Shown: positions 7,701 to 13,675, numbered from the stretch's first letter. The stretch: DNA of 15,273 nt from an uncultured Oscillibacter sp. (GCA_905236835.1 CAJOQY010000084.1:1-15273); one strand, 5' to 3'. Notes: a model not told the origin generated them from the sequence alone. Translations and numbers: made by a program.

Positions 7701-9951
7701 TTCAGAATGGAATATGATGACCAATTCATCCAATTTCGATCCGTATGGCTTCGATCACGGCGTCAACGACGGCGGCAACGCGATTATGGCCTCGGCGTAT
7801 CTGGCGCGCTGGGACGGCGCTGTCCCGGAGGCGGGCGATCCCTATCCGGGCAGCCTGTCCGGCGCCGCTATCCGGCATCGTGAAATAGAATCCGTTTATC
7901 ATGTGCAGAATATTTTATATCTGCCGTTCCGGTCTCATTCGCTGGATAACGACGAAATCAAAAAAGCGTTGATCAAATACGGCGCCGTGTTCACGGCGAT
8001 TAAAATCAATTACACTTATTTTTCCAATCATCAGACGAATTATTATCTGCCGCCGAATATCACGCCCAACGCGGGCGGACACGCGATCGCCATTGTCGGG
8101 TGGGATGATCATTATCCGGCGTCGAATTTCCGGACGATTCCGGAGGGCGACGGGGCTTTTATCTGTAAAAACAGCTGGGGCGTTTCCTCCGGCGAAAACG
8201 GCTATTTCTATGTATCTTATTATGACAGATATATCGCCCGGAGCGCCTGCGGCGATTATAACGCCGTGTTTTATGACCTGCAAAGCGGGAATAATTATAA
8301 TAAAATCTATCAATATGACTATCTCGGCCCGGTGACATCGGCGAAATTAAACAGCCGGAGCGTTTATGTCGGCAATATTTTCCCCGAAGCCGGGGAAACG
8401 CTGAAACAGGATGAATCTTTACGCGCGGTATCCTGTTACAATTACGCGCCCGCGACCGCTTGGGAAGTTTATATTATCCCGGAATATCGCGATTCAGATT
8501 CCCTGCGCGAACTTGGCGAACCGGCGCGGTCCGGCGTGTTCGATTACGCCGGATACTTCACGATAGAATTAAACCAGCCGGTTTTATTAAAATCCAATAC
8601 GCGTTTCGCCGTGGTAATCAAATATATGCCCGCGACGGGCAACGCGACGATTTTCGTGGAAGCGCCGACGACAATCAAATCCGGCGGGACATCCATTGAC
8701 CACTCGTCGAAAGCGATGGCGAATCCGGATGAATCCTATATCAGCCTGAACGGGCGCAACTGGACGGATTTCACCGGCATGATGAAAAACGCGAATGTCT
8801 GCGTAAAAGCCTTTACACAGACGCCCGGAAGTTCCGAACTCATACAAGGCATTGACAATTTAAACCGCGCTTATAATAATTATAATAATTATAATATTAA
8901 TAATAACCCGGCGCCGGACAGCGCGTTAAACGGCGGGAGTAATATCAATAACGGCGGCGATCCCGGTCAAGAGCGAATCCAAACGCCGTCCATCGCGGAA
9001 TTATTACAGGCCGGAAGCGATATTGATTTAAATCTCGGCGTTATGGAGCCGTCCGTGCTGGCGGATTTGAATACCAGTTACGAATACGCCGAGGGCGCGG
9101 TTTTGCCCGCCAAATATGATCTGCGGGCCGAAAACGGCGTGACGCCGATCCGCAATCAGGGGACCATTGGCGGCTGTTGGAGTTTCGCCGCCTACGCGTC
9201 TTTGGAAAGCGCGGTGTTAAAATCCGGCGCGTCCGAACCCGCCGCGAGTATCACCCCCACTGTCACGCCCGCCGCGAGTATCACCCCCGCTGTCACGCCC
9301 GCCGCGAATATCACGCCCGCCGCCACGCCTGTTCCAACAAATATCACGCCCACTCCCCCCGCCCGGATTCAGATTATCACGCCGGAAACGGTTTTATCTC
9401 CCGGCGGTACAATCCTGCTTGACTGCGCGTCCGTGAATAATCATGTTATTCATAAAGATTATAATATAATCAATCCGGAGGATCTGTCATGGGAAAGCTC
9501 GGATGATCTGGTGGCGTCCGTGGACGCGTGGGGACTGGTGACGGCGCGCAATCCCGGCGCGGCGGTCATTACGGCCCGCTTATCCGGGGTCCTGCCTGTC
9601 CGCTCCGCGTCCTATGCCGTCACGGTGCGGGAAGCCGATATGCCGGGAAGTCTGGCATTGATTGAAAATCACATGACGCGATCCAACGGGGATTTGGCCG
9701 GTTATCTGACATTCCGCGTCGAACGACGGGAAGTCCGACCCGTGACGCTCATCGCGGCGTTTTATACTCTGGACGGACAGTTGATTCATACGCTGTCCGC
9801 CGATGTCACGACGCCGGAGCGGGATTTGAATACCACGCTCGCGGAAATCCGTTTCCCCGCGCCGTCCGGGAATATCCGCGTCAAAGCGTATCTGATCGAT
9901 CAAAACGGGAAACCGTTCTCCCGTCCGTGCGTGGAAACGCTGGATATATAA
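4732..9951 (+). CDS. Giant secreted multidomain protein with circularly permuted C1A peptidase domain
   Basis: From the TTG start the product is about 1739 residues. In order it shows: a signal peptide (1–28, hydrophobic core then GAAQA); a Gln/Asn-rich stretch; a module containing GGYIYWHWMYD, of a kind seen in clostridial repeat proteins; an InlB-type repeat ending LYAVWD (about 308–392); BspA-type leucine-rich repeats of 23 residues (about 445–573); two chitobiase-C-like domains with YYTLDGSEPT and YTTNGDTPT (603–785); an Fn3-like domain (790–891); and a Big_2 domain (897–981). The His/Asn half of a papain-like peptidase follows (985–1173; GGHAIAIVGWDD with His1117, KNSWG with Asn1147), then a lectin-like domain to about 1365 and an Asn-rich linker. 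The Cys half comes next (about 1413–1502; LPAKYDLR, then NQGTIGGCWSF with Gln1476 and Cys1482), then a Thr/Pro linker, a second Big_2 and a C-terminal beta-type domain. No LPXTG, SLH or C-terminal membrane anchor is visible, so release or non-covalent attachment is likely. Probable roles are adhesion and proteolysis outside the cell. The stop is TAA. Confidence 0.85.
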   Translation: MTGRRSFHTIILRVILCAVLTLSGAAQAQNQDSNPARAQNQAQEQNQERISRGNRASDWIPIENLPEGAQILDRKWIVTRVTETDSGRDSLSGFASAGANWILKSTGVQTIAAFPAGFDQSHELYQTMAQSAPEAFENETTRRTVSLRPGGYIYWHWMYDTGKSSGAADRHILHHAGTGPENGENYQYFGAFIQPDDVNNNNNNYISSRRFCNGMNLENYIIPERVDWDECQGSTRWFRFPFYYAYYADYERLSHYEQREEFELSSPEDMINLDNFNYYNSLSNGYLNDAGQRVKITNLQEYVRYWDYFMINYNPMGGSDAPDAQIKRYDLNLTLNDRIPVKAGKAFQGWSDTPDLSGDLSDDLSGDLSGEIYQPGDIYQKNADLTLYAVWDNPSGTCGENIAWLLQDGVLYLRGSGEMPDFESVYHTPWRDWSGEIQRAELDDNIISIGAYAFAYCENLQSVRLPENLISIGDSAFRDCVSLSDISLPGNLISIGDFAFQNNTALKNPVLPGSLISIGDSAFEGCSGLTEIILPGNLISVGGSAFQGCSALTRLTASDGPETVGENAFADTGSGLVIRCCPDTPLARYAVQAGVEIAYLSQEQLSAPVFIRKTSSVNHEQDINNNNINIPDTDMNINADMNMDIIEISAPKGAIYYTLDGSEPTRESLLYTGPISAREDMKIRAVAIEDGWRDSGIAVLNTAIARAAAPTASYESGSRIPAGTRVALRCDTPGAKILYTTNGDTPTSKDIYTAPFAVTENTTVYAIATRLGMRNSDLTAFRYIISNAGELPEIRTLEPENITDTGAVFSALSGADVSSVEFAYYEKNRTQNEIVIPANNNINKNINHTADGGILWTAEAAGLSPDTAYRVQARAVNDAGYNSGEILNFNTEPDPEAVKPVSIDLDPEYLYLNTGHTRTLLATVLPVSATDRRVYWSSDDETIASVDENGLVTARNPGVTRIRAVAVAGRISAFCTVEIVDNHISGSFDFSEWNMMTNSSNFDPYGFDHGVNDGGNAIMASAYLARWDGAVPEAGDPYPGSLSGAAIRHREIESVYHVQNILYLPFRSHSLDNDEIKKALIKYGAVFTAIKINYTYFSNHQTNYYLPPNITPNAGGHAIAIVGWDDHYPASNFRTIPEGDGAFICKNSWGVSSGENGYFYVSYYDRYIARSACGDYNAVFYDLQSGNNYNKIYQYDYLGPVTSAKLNSRSVYVGNIFPEAGETLKQDESLRAVSCYNYAPATAWEVYIIPEYRDSDSLRELGEPARSGVFDYAGYFTIELNQPVLLKSNTRFAVVIKYMPATGNATIFVEAPTTIKSGGTSIDHSSKAMANPDESYISLNGRNWTDFTGMMKNANVCVKAFTQTPGSSELIQGIDNLNRAYNNYNNYNINNNPAPDSALNGGSNINNGGDPGQERIQTPSIAELLQAGSDIDLNLGVMEPSVLADLNTSYEYAEGAVLPAKYDLRAENGVTPIRNQGTIGGCWSFAAYASLESAVLKSGASEPAASITPTVTPAASITPAVTPAANITPAATPVPTNITPTPPARIQIITPETVLSPGGTILLDCASVNNHVIHKDYNIINPEDLSWESSDDLVASVDAWGLVTARNPGAAVITARLSGVLPVRSASYAVTVREADMPGSLALIENHMTRSNGDLAGYLTFRVERREVRPVTLIAAFYTLDGQLIHTLSADVTTPERDLNTTLAEIRFPAPSGNIRVKAYLIDQNGKPFSRPCVETLDI
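5326..5343 (+). repeat. (AAT)6 microsatellite coding for six Asn
   Basis: Six perfect AAT units encode six consecutive Asn within the N-terminal module of the giant protein. It is one of several AT-rich islands in otherwise GC-rich coding sequence and is a candidate for slippage-driven length change in multiples of one residue. Confidence 0.9.
5794..5841 (+). repeat. Four 12-bp tandem units coding Asp-Leu-Ser-Gly
   Basis: Four in-frame 12-bp units of the type GATTTATCCGGC encode DLSG, DLSD, DLSG, DLSG. They sit inside the InlB-type repeat, between the AFQGWS and YQPGD strands, where the family normally has a short loop. The array lengthens that loop without disturbing the frame. Confidence 0.85.
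6066..6450 (+). repeat. BspA-type leucine-rich repeat array (69-bp units)
   Basis: About five units of 23 residues (69 bp) follow the pattern L-x-x-I-x-L-P-x-N-L-I-S-I-G-D-x-A-F-x-x-C. The DNA of the repeated NLISIGDSAF segment is strongly conserved between units, which suggests recent duplication or gene conversion. Such arrays (LRR_5 type) form a curved beta-solenoid used for binding proteins or carbohydrates. Confidence 0.85.
7588..7606 (+). repeat. 19-bp direct repeat shared by the two Big_2 domains (second copy 9541–9559)
   Basis: ACGGCGCGCAATCCCGGCG occurs identically at 7588–7606 and 9541–9559, encoding T-A-R-N-P-G in both Big_2 modules. The copies lie beside the two edges of the rearranged peptidase domain and could have served, or could still serve, as recombination sites. 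Crossing over between them would remove the His/Asn half, the lectin-like domain and the Cys half together. Confidence 0.8.
8872..8907 (+). repeat. AT-only 9-bp tandem repeat coding an Asn/Tyr/Ile linker
   Basis: Two exact 9-bp units TATAATAAT followed by two degenerate ones encode Y-N-N-Y-N-N-Y-N-I-N-N-N. The tract forms the linker between the lectin-like domain and the Cys half of the peptidase. Only the last base of the 36 is not A or T. Confidence 0.85.
9241..9360 (+). repeat. Four 30-bp tandem units coding a Thr/Pro-rich linker
   Basis: Three clear 30-bp units (9241–9270, 9271–9300, 9301–9330) encode AASITPTVTP, AASITPAVTP and AANITPAATP. A fourth, degenerate unit (9331–9360) encodes VPTNITPTPP. 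The first two differ by a single base. The array joins the Cys half of the peptidase to the second Big_2 domain and resembles the Thr/Pro stalks of surface proteins, which may be glycosylated. There are no spacers, so this is not a CRISPR array. Confidence 0.9.
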
Positions 9952-10055
9952 ATCAATAAAATCTAAAATCCCGCGTCACACAAACGCCGCTTGATGATTA
10001 TAATAGCTTATCATGCTTTCATAGGCTTGCGGATCATAAAAAAGGCGGTGTCGCT

Positions 10056-10532
10056 ATGACGGATCAGATCGCAATCAATCAAATTTTCATCCGGACAGCC
10101 ATTGGAACGGGATTTATTTTCCTGATGACCACGCTCGGGGCCGCGACGGTGTTTCTCATACCGGGCGAACCCCGGCGGACTTCGCGTGAAATCATGTATG
10201 GTTTCGCGTCCGGCGTCATGACGGCGGCGTCCGTGTGGAGCTTACTGCTTCCGGCAATGGAAAGAACGGAACAATCCGGCGTCATGCCCGGATGGCTTCC
10301 GGCTGTGATCGGCATGATCCTCGGCGCGGCGTTTCTGGCGATTCCGGATCGCTGTCAATCAAGCAAATATCAATATAAAAATTATCAAAATCAAGACGCT
10401 TTATTGATTGCCGCCGGGGCCATGCTCTACGCCGTTCAGCGGGAATTGTCCCCGCGCGCGTCCGGATACGCCGGGACTTGCGCGTATCTGGCGGGATTTT
10501 TTATCATGATGGCGCTTGACAACGCGTTATAA
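10056..10532 (+). CDS. Shortened ZIP-family-like membrane protein lacking the metal-binding core
   Basis: The 158-residue protein has about five hydrophobic helices (16–35, 46–66, 80–97, 114–128, 139–157). Its ends match bacterial ZIP metal transporters: GFASGVMTAASVWSLLLPAME (46–66) and WLPAVIGMILGAAF (80–93) correspond to helices 2 and 3. AAGAMLYAVQRELSPRA and GFFIMMALDNAL correspond to the last two helices. The middle of a ZIP protein, roughly 110 residues carrying the HNxPEG and NFPEG ligand motifs, is absent. In its place is a short AT-rich insert coding SSKYQYKNYQN (102–112). Frame is intact and AAGGCGG precedes the ATG, so it is not an obvious pseudogene. Without the ligands it is unlikely to move zinc or iron by the known route. 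TATAAT at 9999–10004 could be a -10 box. Similarity is judged from motifs remembered, not an alignment. Confidence 0.65.
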   Translation: MTDQIAINQIFIRTAIGTGFIFLMTTLGAATVFLIPGEPRRTSREIMYGFASGVMTAASVWSLLLPAMERTEQSGVMPGWLPAVIGMILGAAFLAIPDRCQSSKYQYKNYQNQDALLIAAGAMLYAVQRELSPRASGYAGTCAYLAGFFIMMALDNAL

Positions 10533-10608
10533 TATCATCGCTCTCGCGCGCCGGTTCTCATCTTCCGCGCCAACGCCTGTTAAAAATAATTATTAAAAAA
10601 CATAAAAC

Positions 10609-10649
10609 GCCGCCGGGATTCGCAATCATCATATCATCATCCCGGCGGC
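10609..10649. terminator. Bidirectional intrinsic terminator between ZIP-like gene and pgsA
   Basis: A perfect 11-bp stem, GCCGCCGGGAT (10609–10619) with its complement (10639–10649), encloses a 19-base loop. TTTATATTTTT follows on the + strand. A T-rich run (GTTTTATGTTTTTT) follows on the - strand. It can therefore serve both convergent units. Confidence 0.85.
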
Positions 10650-10690
10650 TTTATATTTTTATTATTATATTATTATATTATATTTTCATC

Positions 10691-10957
10691 TTACGCCCCG
10701 GCGAACACATCCCGATTTTTCAGGAAATACTCAATCCCGGAATATAACGTCGTCAGCGTAATAACCGCCACGCACAACAGATTCAGCCACCCGGCCAGCG
10801 GGAAAAACATCAGAATCACACAGACCATCGTCGCGGCGGTTTTGATCTTGCCGGATAATCCGGCGGCGATGACCCGGCCTTTTTCCGCCGCGATCATGCG
10901 CAGTCCGCTGACGGCGAACTCCCGGCAAATCACAATCGCCAGCGCCCATCCGGGCAT
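10691..10957 (-). CDS. pgsA: pgsA, C-terminal part downstream of an in-frame stop
   Basis: The sequence continues the reading frame of the gene at 10967–11590 after a TAA (10967–10969). The first downstream ATG is at 10955–10957, giving 88 residues. The stretch WALAIVICREFAVSGLRMIA followed by AEKGRVIAAGLSGKIKTAATM matches the middle and later part of CDP-diacylglycerol–glycerol-3-phosphate 3-phosphatidyltransferase, followed by two hydrophobic helices. No ribosome binding site precedes this ATG, but it lies only 9 bases past the stop, so reinitiation after the upstream part is conceivable. Alone it has no catalytic motif. It ends just before the bidirectional terminator. Confidence 0.8.
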   Translation of the reverse strand: MPGWALAIVICREFAVSGLRMIAAEKGRVIAAGLSGKIKTAATMVCVILMFFPLAGWLNLLCVAVITLTTLYSGIEYFLKNRDVFAGA

Positions 10958-10966
10958 GAGGCCGTA

Positions 10967-11590
10967 TTAGACGAACCATAACATGGCCGCCGTGACAAGC
11001 ATTTTATCCGCCAGCGGATCCGCGAATTTGCCGAAATCCGTGATTAAATGACGCTTGCGGGCGATTTGTCCGTCCAGCCAGTCCGTCAGGCTCGCCAGTA
11101 AAAACACCGCCAGCGCGACATAACGCGAACCGGGAAAGCCCCAATATAAAATGCCCAGAAACACGGGGATTAAAATAATCCGCAATAACGTCAATTGATT
11201 CGGCAAAGTCATACGGGCAACCGGCCCCATCCATTTGGGCAAATTGATTTTCTCCGGGAAATCCATATTCCGGCATTTAATCATCGCCGGACCGATTTTT
11301 CCCGGAAGCATTCCGATTTTTTCCAGAATCCCGCCGAAAAAGCCCGCGTCTTTATTTTGTCCGTTATGGCGGGATTTCCGGTTGTTTTCGTGTCCGGTTT
11401 CAGATTCAGATTCAAATTCCGATTCAAGTTCAGATTCAACGTCAAATTCCGCGTCCGCGTCAAATCCGGCGTCGGATTCGATTTCAACTTTGGCTTCCGT
11501 CCATTCCGCGTCCAGCGTCTCCCCGGCGTTTTCCATGCCGACAGGCTCCATATCAGCCGCGTCCCGCTCTTTCATATCCCGGTCATCCAT
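10967..11590 (-). CDS. pgsA: pgsA, N-terminal part with acidic extension, ending at an in-frame TAA
   Basis: PgsA joins CDP-diacylglycerol and glycerol-3-phosphate at the membrane to make phosphatidylglycerol phosphate, the first step to phosphatidylglycerol and cardiolipin. The 207 residues contain the usual PgsA beginning (MTLPNQLTLLRIILIP from residue 127). They also contain the complete CDP-alcohol phosphotransferase motif D170-xx-D173-G-xx-A-R-x8-G-xxx-D191-xxx-D195. Translation then stops at TAA (10967–10969), and the remaining third of the protein follows in the same frame. Residues 1–126 are an added acidic region with a run of Glu/Ser/Asp repeats near 36–64. AGGAGG lies 8 bases before ATG 11590, so the extension is probably translated. 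No ribosome binding site precedes Met127. The stop may be a real mutation, a tolerated split or a sequencing error. rimO lies 47 bases upstream on the same strand. Confidence 0.82.
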   Translation of the reverse strand: MDDRDMKERDAADMEPVGMENAGETLDAEWTEAKVEIESDAGFDADAEFDVESELESEFESESETGHENNRKSRHNGQNKDAGFFGGILEKIGMLPGKIGPAMIKCRNMDFPEKINLPKWMGPVARMTLPNQLTLLRIILIPVFLGILYWGFPGSRYVALAVFLLASLTDWLDGQIARKRHLITDFGKFADPLADKMLVTAAMLWFV

Positions 11591-11598
11591 TTTTCTAT

Positions 11599-11604
11599 CC
11601 TCCT
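11599..11604 (-). promoter_or_regulatory. Ribosome binding site fixing the extended pgsA start
   Basis: AGGAGG on the minus strand with an 8-base spacing to ATG 11590 is a consensus site. It supports translation of the unusual acidic N-terminal region rather than a start at the conventional PgsA methionine. Confidence 0.8.
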
Positions 11605-11637
11605 GTTTTTGATTTATTTTTATTTAAATTATAATTT

Positions 11638-12975
11638 TTAAATCACAATTCCCGTCAACTCGCCGTCCGTCACGCCCGTGATTTTTATATTCACAAACGC
11701 TCCCGGCTTGATTTTATCATCCTGATTTCCGGCCCGAAACCAGATAACGCCGTCAATCTCCGGCGATTCCGCGTAACTCCGGCCATAATAAAATCCCGCT
11801 TCCCGGTCAAATCCCTCGCATAATACCTCACGTTCCGCGCCGATTAAATCTTGATTATACGCGTCTATTATATCCGATTGCAGATTTACAATCAAGTCCG
11901 CGCGGCGTTTGGCCTCGATTTCATCCACATGGGGCATTTCCGCCGCCGCCGTCCCGTCCTCCGGCGAAAACGGGAACACGCCCGCGCGCTCAATTTTCAT
12001 TTCCCGTAAAAATTCGCATAATTCCTCAAATTCCGCCTGATCTTCTCCCGGCAGTCCCGTGATAATACTCGTCCGCAATACTAATCCGGGGATTTTTTCG
12101 CGTAATTTTTTGAATATTTTTATCAAATTTTCTTTATTATCCCGTCTGCGCATTAATTTTAATATTTTATTATTACAATGCTGTATGGGAATATCCAGAT
12201 ATTTTAATATTTTCTTCTCAGACGCGATTATATCTATCAATTCATCCGTAATATCCGACGGATATAAATAATGCGGCCTGATCCATTTGAAATCAAATTC
12301 ACATAATTTTTTCAACAACTCCGGCAACCGCCGCTTTTGATACAAATCCAAACCATATCTGGTTATATCCTGCGCGATCACAATCAATTCTTTTACGCCC
12401 GCGTCCGATAACTCCGACGCCTCTTGTAATAAATCATCCATCTCGCGGCTCCGATAGCGTCCGCGCAATTCCGGGATGACGCAATACGCGCAGCGATTAT
12501 CACAGCCCTCCGCGATTCTCAAATACGCGTACCATGGCGGCGTTGACAAAATCCGCTCCCCGCTTTGATTGGCTATATTTATATCTCCTAATATACAAGG
12601 CCGTTTATTTTCCCCAAATCCCATGACTTCCGCAATCGCCCCGGCGATTTGATCATAAGCGCCCGTGCCTAAAATTCCGTCAACCTCCGGCATTTCCCGC
12701 AAGATTTCTTCCCGATACCGCTGGACCATACAGCCTGTCACAAGTATTTTTTTGATCAATCCCGCTTTTTTCAATTCCGCCAGCTCTAATATATTTTCAA
12801 TCGCTTCCTCACAGGCGGCTGTCAGGAATCCGCAGGTATTAATAACCGCCACATCCGCGCCTTCCGGCTCTAATATAATCTCATGTCCGGCGTTCGATAC
12901 CAGCGCCATCATCTGTTCACAGTTCACCCGGTTTTTCGCGCATCCCAGCGTGATAAAATATATTTTATACGGCAA
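11638..12975 (-). CDS. rimO: Ribosomal protein S12 methylthiotransferase RimO
   Basis: The 445-residue radical-SAM enzyme adds a methylthio group to a conserved Asp of ribosomal protein S12. The N-terminal UPF0004 domain has the three cysteines of the auxiliary iron-sulfur cluster (Cys12 in TLGCAKNRVNCE, Cys48 in INTCGF, Cys82 in VTGCMVQRY). The radical-SAM cluster motif is C158-xxx-C162-xx-C165 (CDNRCAYCVIPELRGRYRSR). A C-terminal TRAM domain from about 378 includes GRSYAESPEIDG, a signature that separates RimO from the tRNA enzyme MiaB. The start is a TTG at 12975, preceded by AAGGGCGG at 7 bases. It places the protein start three residues before the conserved first strand, as in family members. 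It sits between recX and pgsA on the same strand, and rimO–pgsA adjacency is common in Firmicutes. Confidence 0.93.
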   Translation of the reverse strand: MPYKIYFITLGCAKNRVNCEQMMALVSNAGHEIILEPEGADVAVINTCGFLTAACEEAIENILELAELKKAGLIKKILVTGCMVQRYREEILREMPEVDGILGTGAYDQIAGAIAEVMGFGENKRPCILGDINIANQSGERILSTPPWYAYLRIAEGCDNRCAYCVIPELRGRYRSREMDDLLQEASELSDAGVKELIVIAQDITRYGLDLYQKRRLPELLKKLCEFDFKWIRPHYLYPSDITDELIDIIASEKKILKYLDIPIQHCNNKILKLMRRRDNKENLIKIFKKLREKIPGLVLRTSIITGLPGEDQAEFEELCEFLREMKIERAGVFPFSPEDGTAAAEMPHVDEIEAKRRADLIVNLQSDIIDAYNQDLIGAEREVLCEGFDREAGFYYGRSYAESPEIDGVIWFRAGNQDDKIKPGAFVNIKITGVTDGELTGIVI

Positions 12976-13045
12976 ATTATATCCGCCCTTCCACGTTGAT
13001 TCTTCCGCCGCGCCGCAAAATATTTATTAAAATATTTATTAATTT

Positions 13046-13675
13046 TTAAAATATTAATTCTTCGTCTATCATATCCCCGTATCTTGCCCACGCGGATTTT
13101 ATATCATCCCATGAGAAGCCGCGCCGCAGCAATCCCGCCGTCAGACGCTTTTTCTCTTTTTCGTCCGGCTTCGCGCCGCGTAATTTATGATAAATATACC
13201 CGTCAATCTGATCCGAATCATCCGGCAGATCCGACATGGCGTCATCCCATAACTCTTTTGATACGCCTTTTTCGTATAATTTCGCCCGTATCCGCGCCGG
13301 ACCATATCCTTTTTCGGCGCAATGCCTCGCCAATGTTTTCGCGTATGCGATATCATCCAGCGCGCCGACGGACTCCAGCCAATCAGCGATTGAAATAATA
13401 TCCTCTTCCGGCGCGCCTTTTTCGCGTAATTTTCTCTCCAGACTTTTTCTGGAAACCGCCTGACGGCTGACAATCTCCGCCGCTTTCGCTTTCCAGTTCG
13501 ACGCCCCGGCGGCGGCGCGCAATTCCCGCAATTGATTCTCGTCCAGATCATCGCCTATATTCAGCGAAAATTCCAGCAATTCCCGCTCCGTGATTTTTAC
13601 ACAGCTTTGATCTTCCAGAAAAATAAATATTTTTCCTTTTTTACGCTTCGACGGTTCGATTTTCTCAATTTTCAT
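13046..13675 (-). CDS. recX: RecA regulatory protein RecX
   Basis: The 209-residue helical protein matches RecX, which binds RecA filaments and limits their growth. A short basic N-terminal strand region (MKIEKIEPSKRKKGKIFIFL) precedes the three-helix repeats. SRKSLERKLREKGAPEEDI, YGPARIRAKLYEKGVSKEL and KKRLTAGLLRRGFSWDDI show the recurring L-x-x-K/R-L-x-x-x-G-[hydrophobic] spacing of the family. The gene lies 55 bases after recA on the same strand with a hairpin in the gap. GAGGA precedes the ATG by about 6 bases. This recA–recX pairing strongly supports the assignment. Confidence 0.9.
   Translation of the reverse strand: MKIEKIEPSKRKKGKIFIFLEDQSCVKITERELLEFSLNIGDDLDENQLRELRAAAGASNWKAKAAEIVSRQAVSRKSLERKLREKGAPEEDIISIADWLESVGALDDIAYAKTLARHCAEKGYGPARIRAKLYEKGVSKELWDDAMSDLPDDSDQIDGYIYHKLRGAKPDEKEKKRLTAGLLRRGFSWDDIKSAWARYGDMIDEELIF

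Noticed and set aside
9241..9360. CRISPR-like array of 30-bp repeats
   Set aside because: The units are directly adjacent without spacers, lie in frame in a coding linker, and encode Thr/Pro repeats.
9952..10055. Terminator after the giant gene
   Set aside because: No stable GC hairpin followed by T residues was found in this 104-base gap, so read-through into the ZIP-like gene is possible.
10731..10979. Minus-strand frame overlapping the pgsA break
   Set aside because: It is in a different frame from both pgsA parts and lacks any membrane character or family motif.
10691..11590. Frameshift in pgsA
   Set aside because: Both halves are in the same frame; the only break is a single TAA at 10967–10969.
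11195..11641. + strand open frames opposite pgsA with Ser/Asp or Phe/Arg repeats
   Set aside because: They are the antisense of the Ser-Glu repeat tract of the pgsA extension; they have no plausible start site or recognisable protein features.
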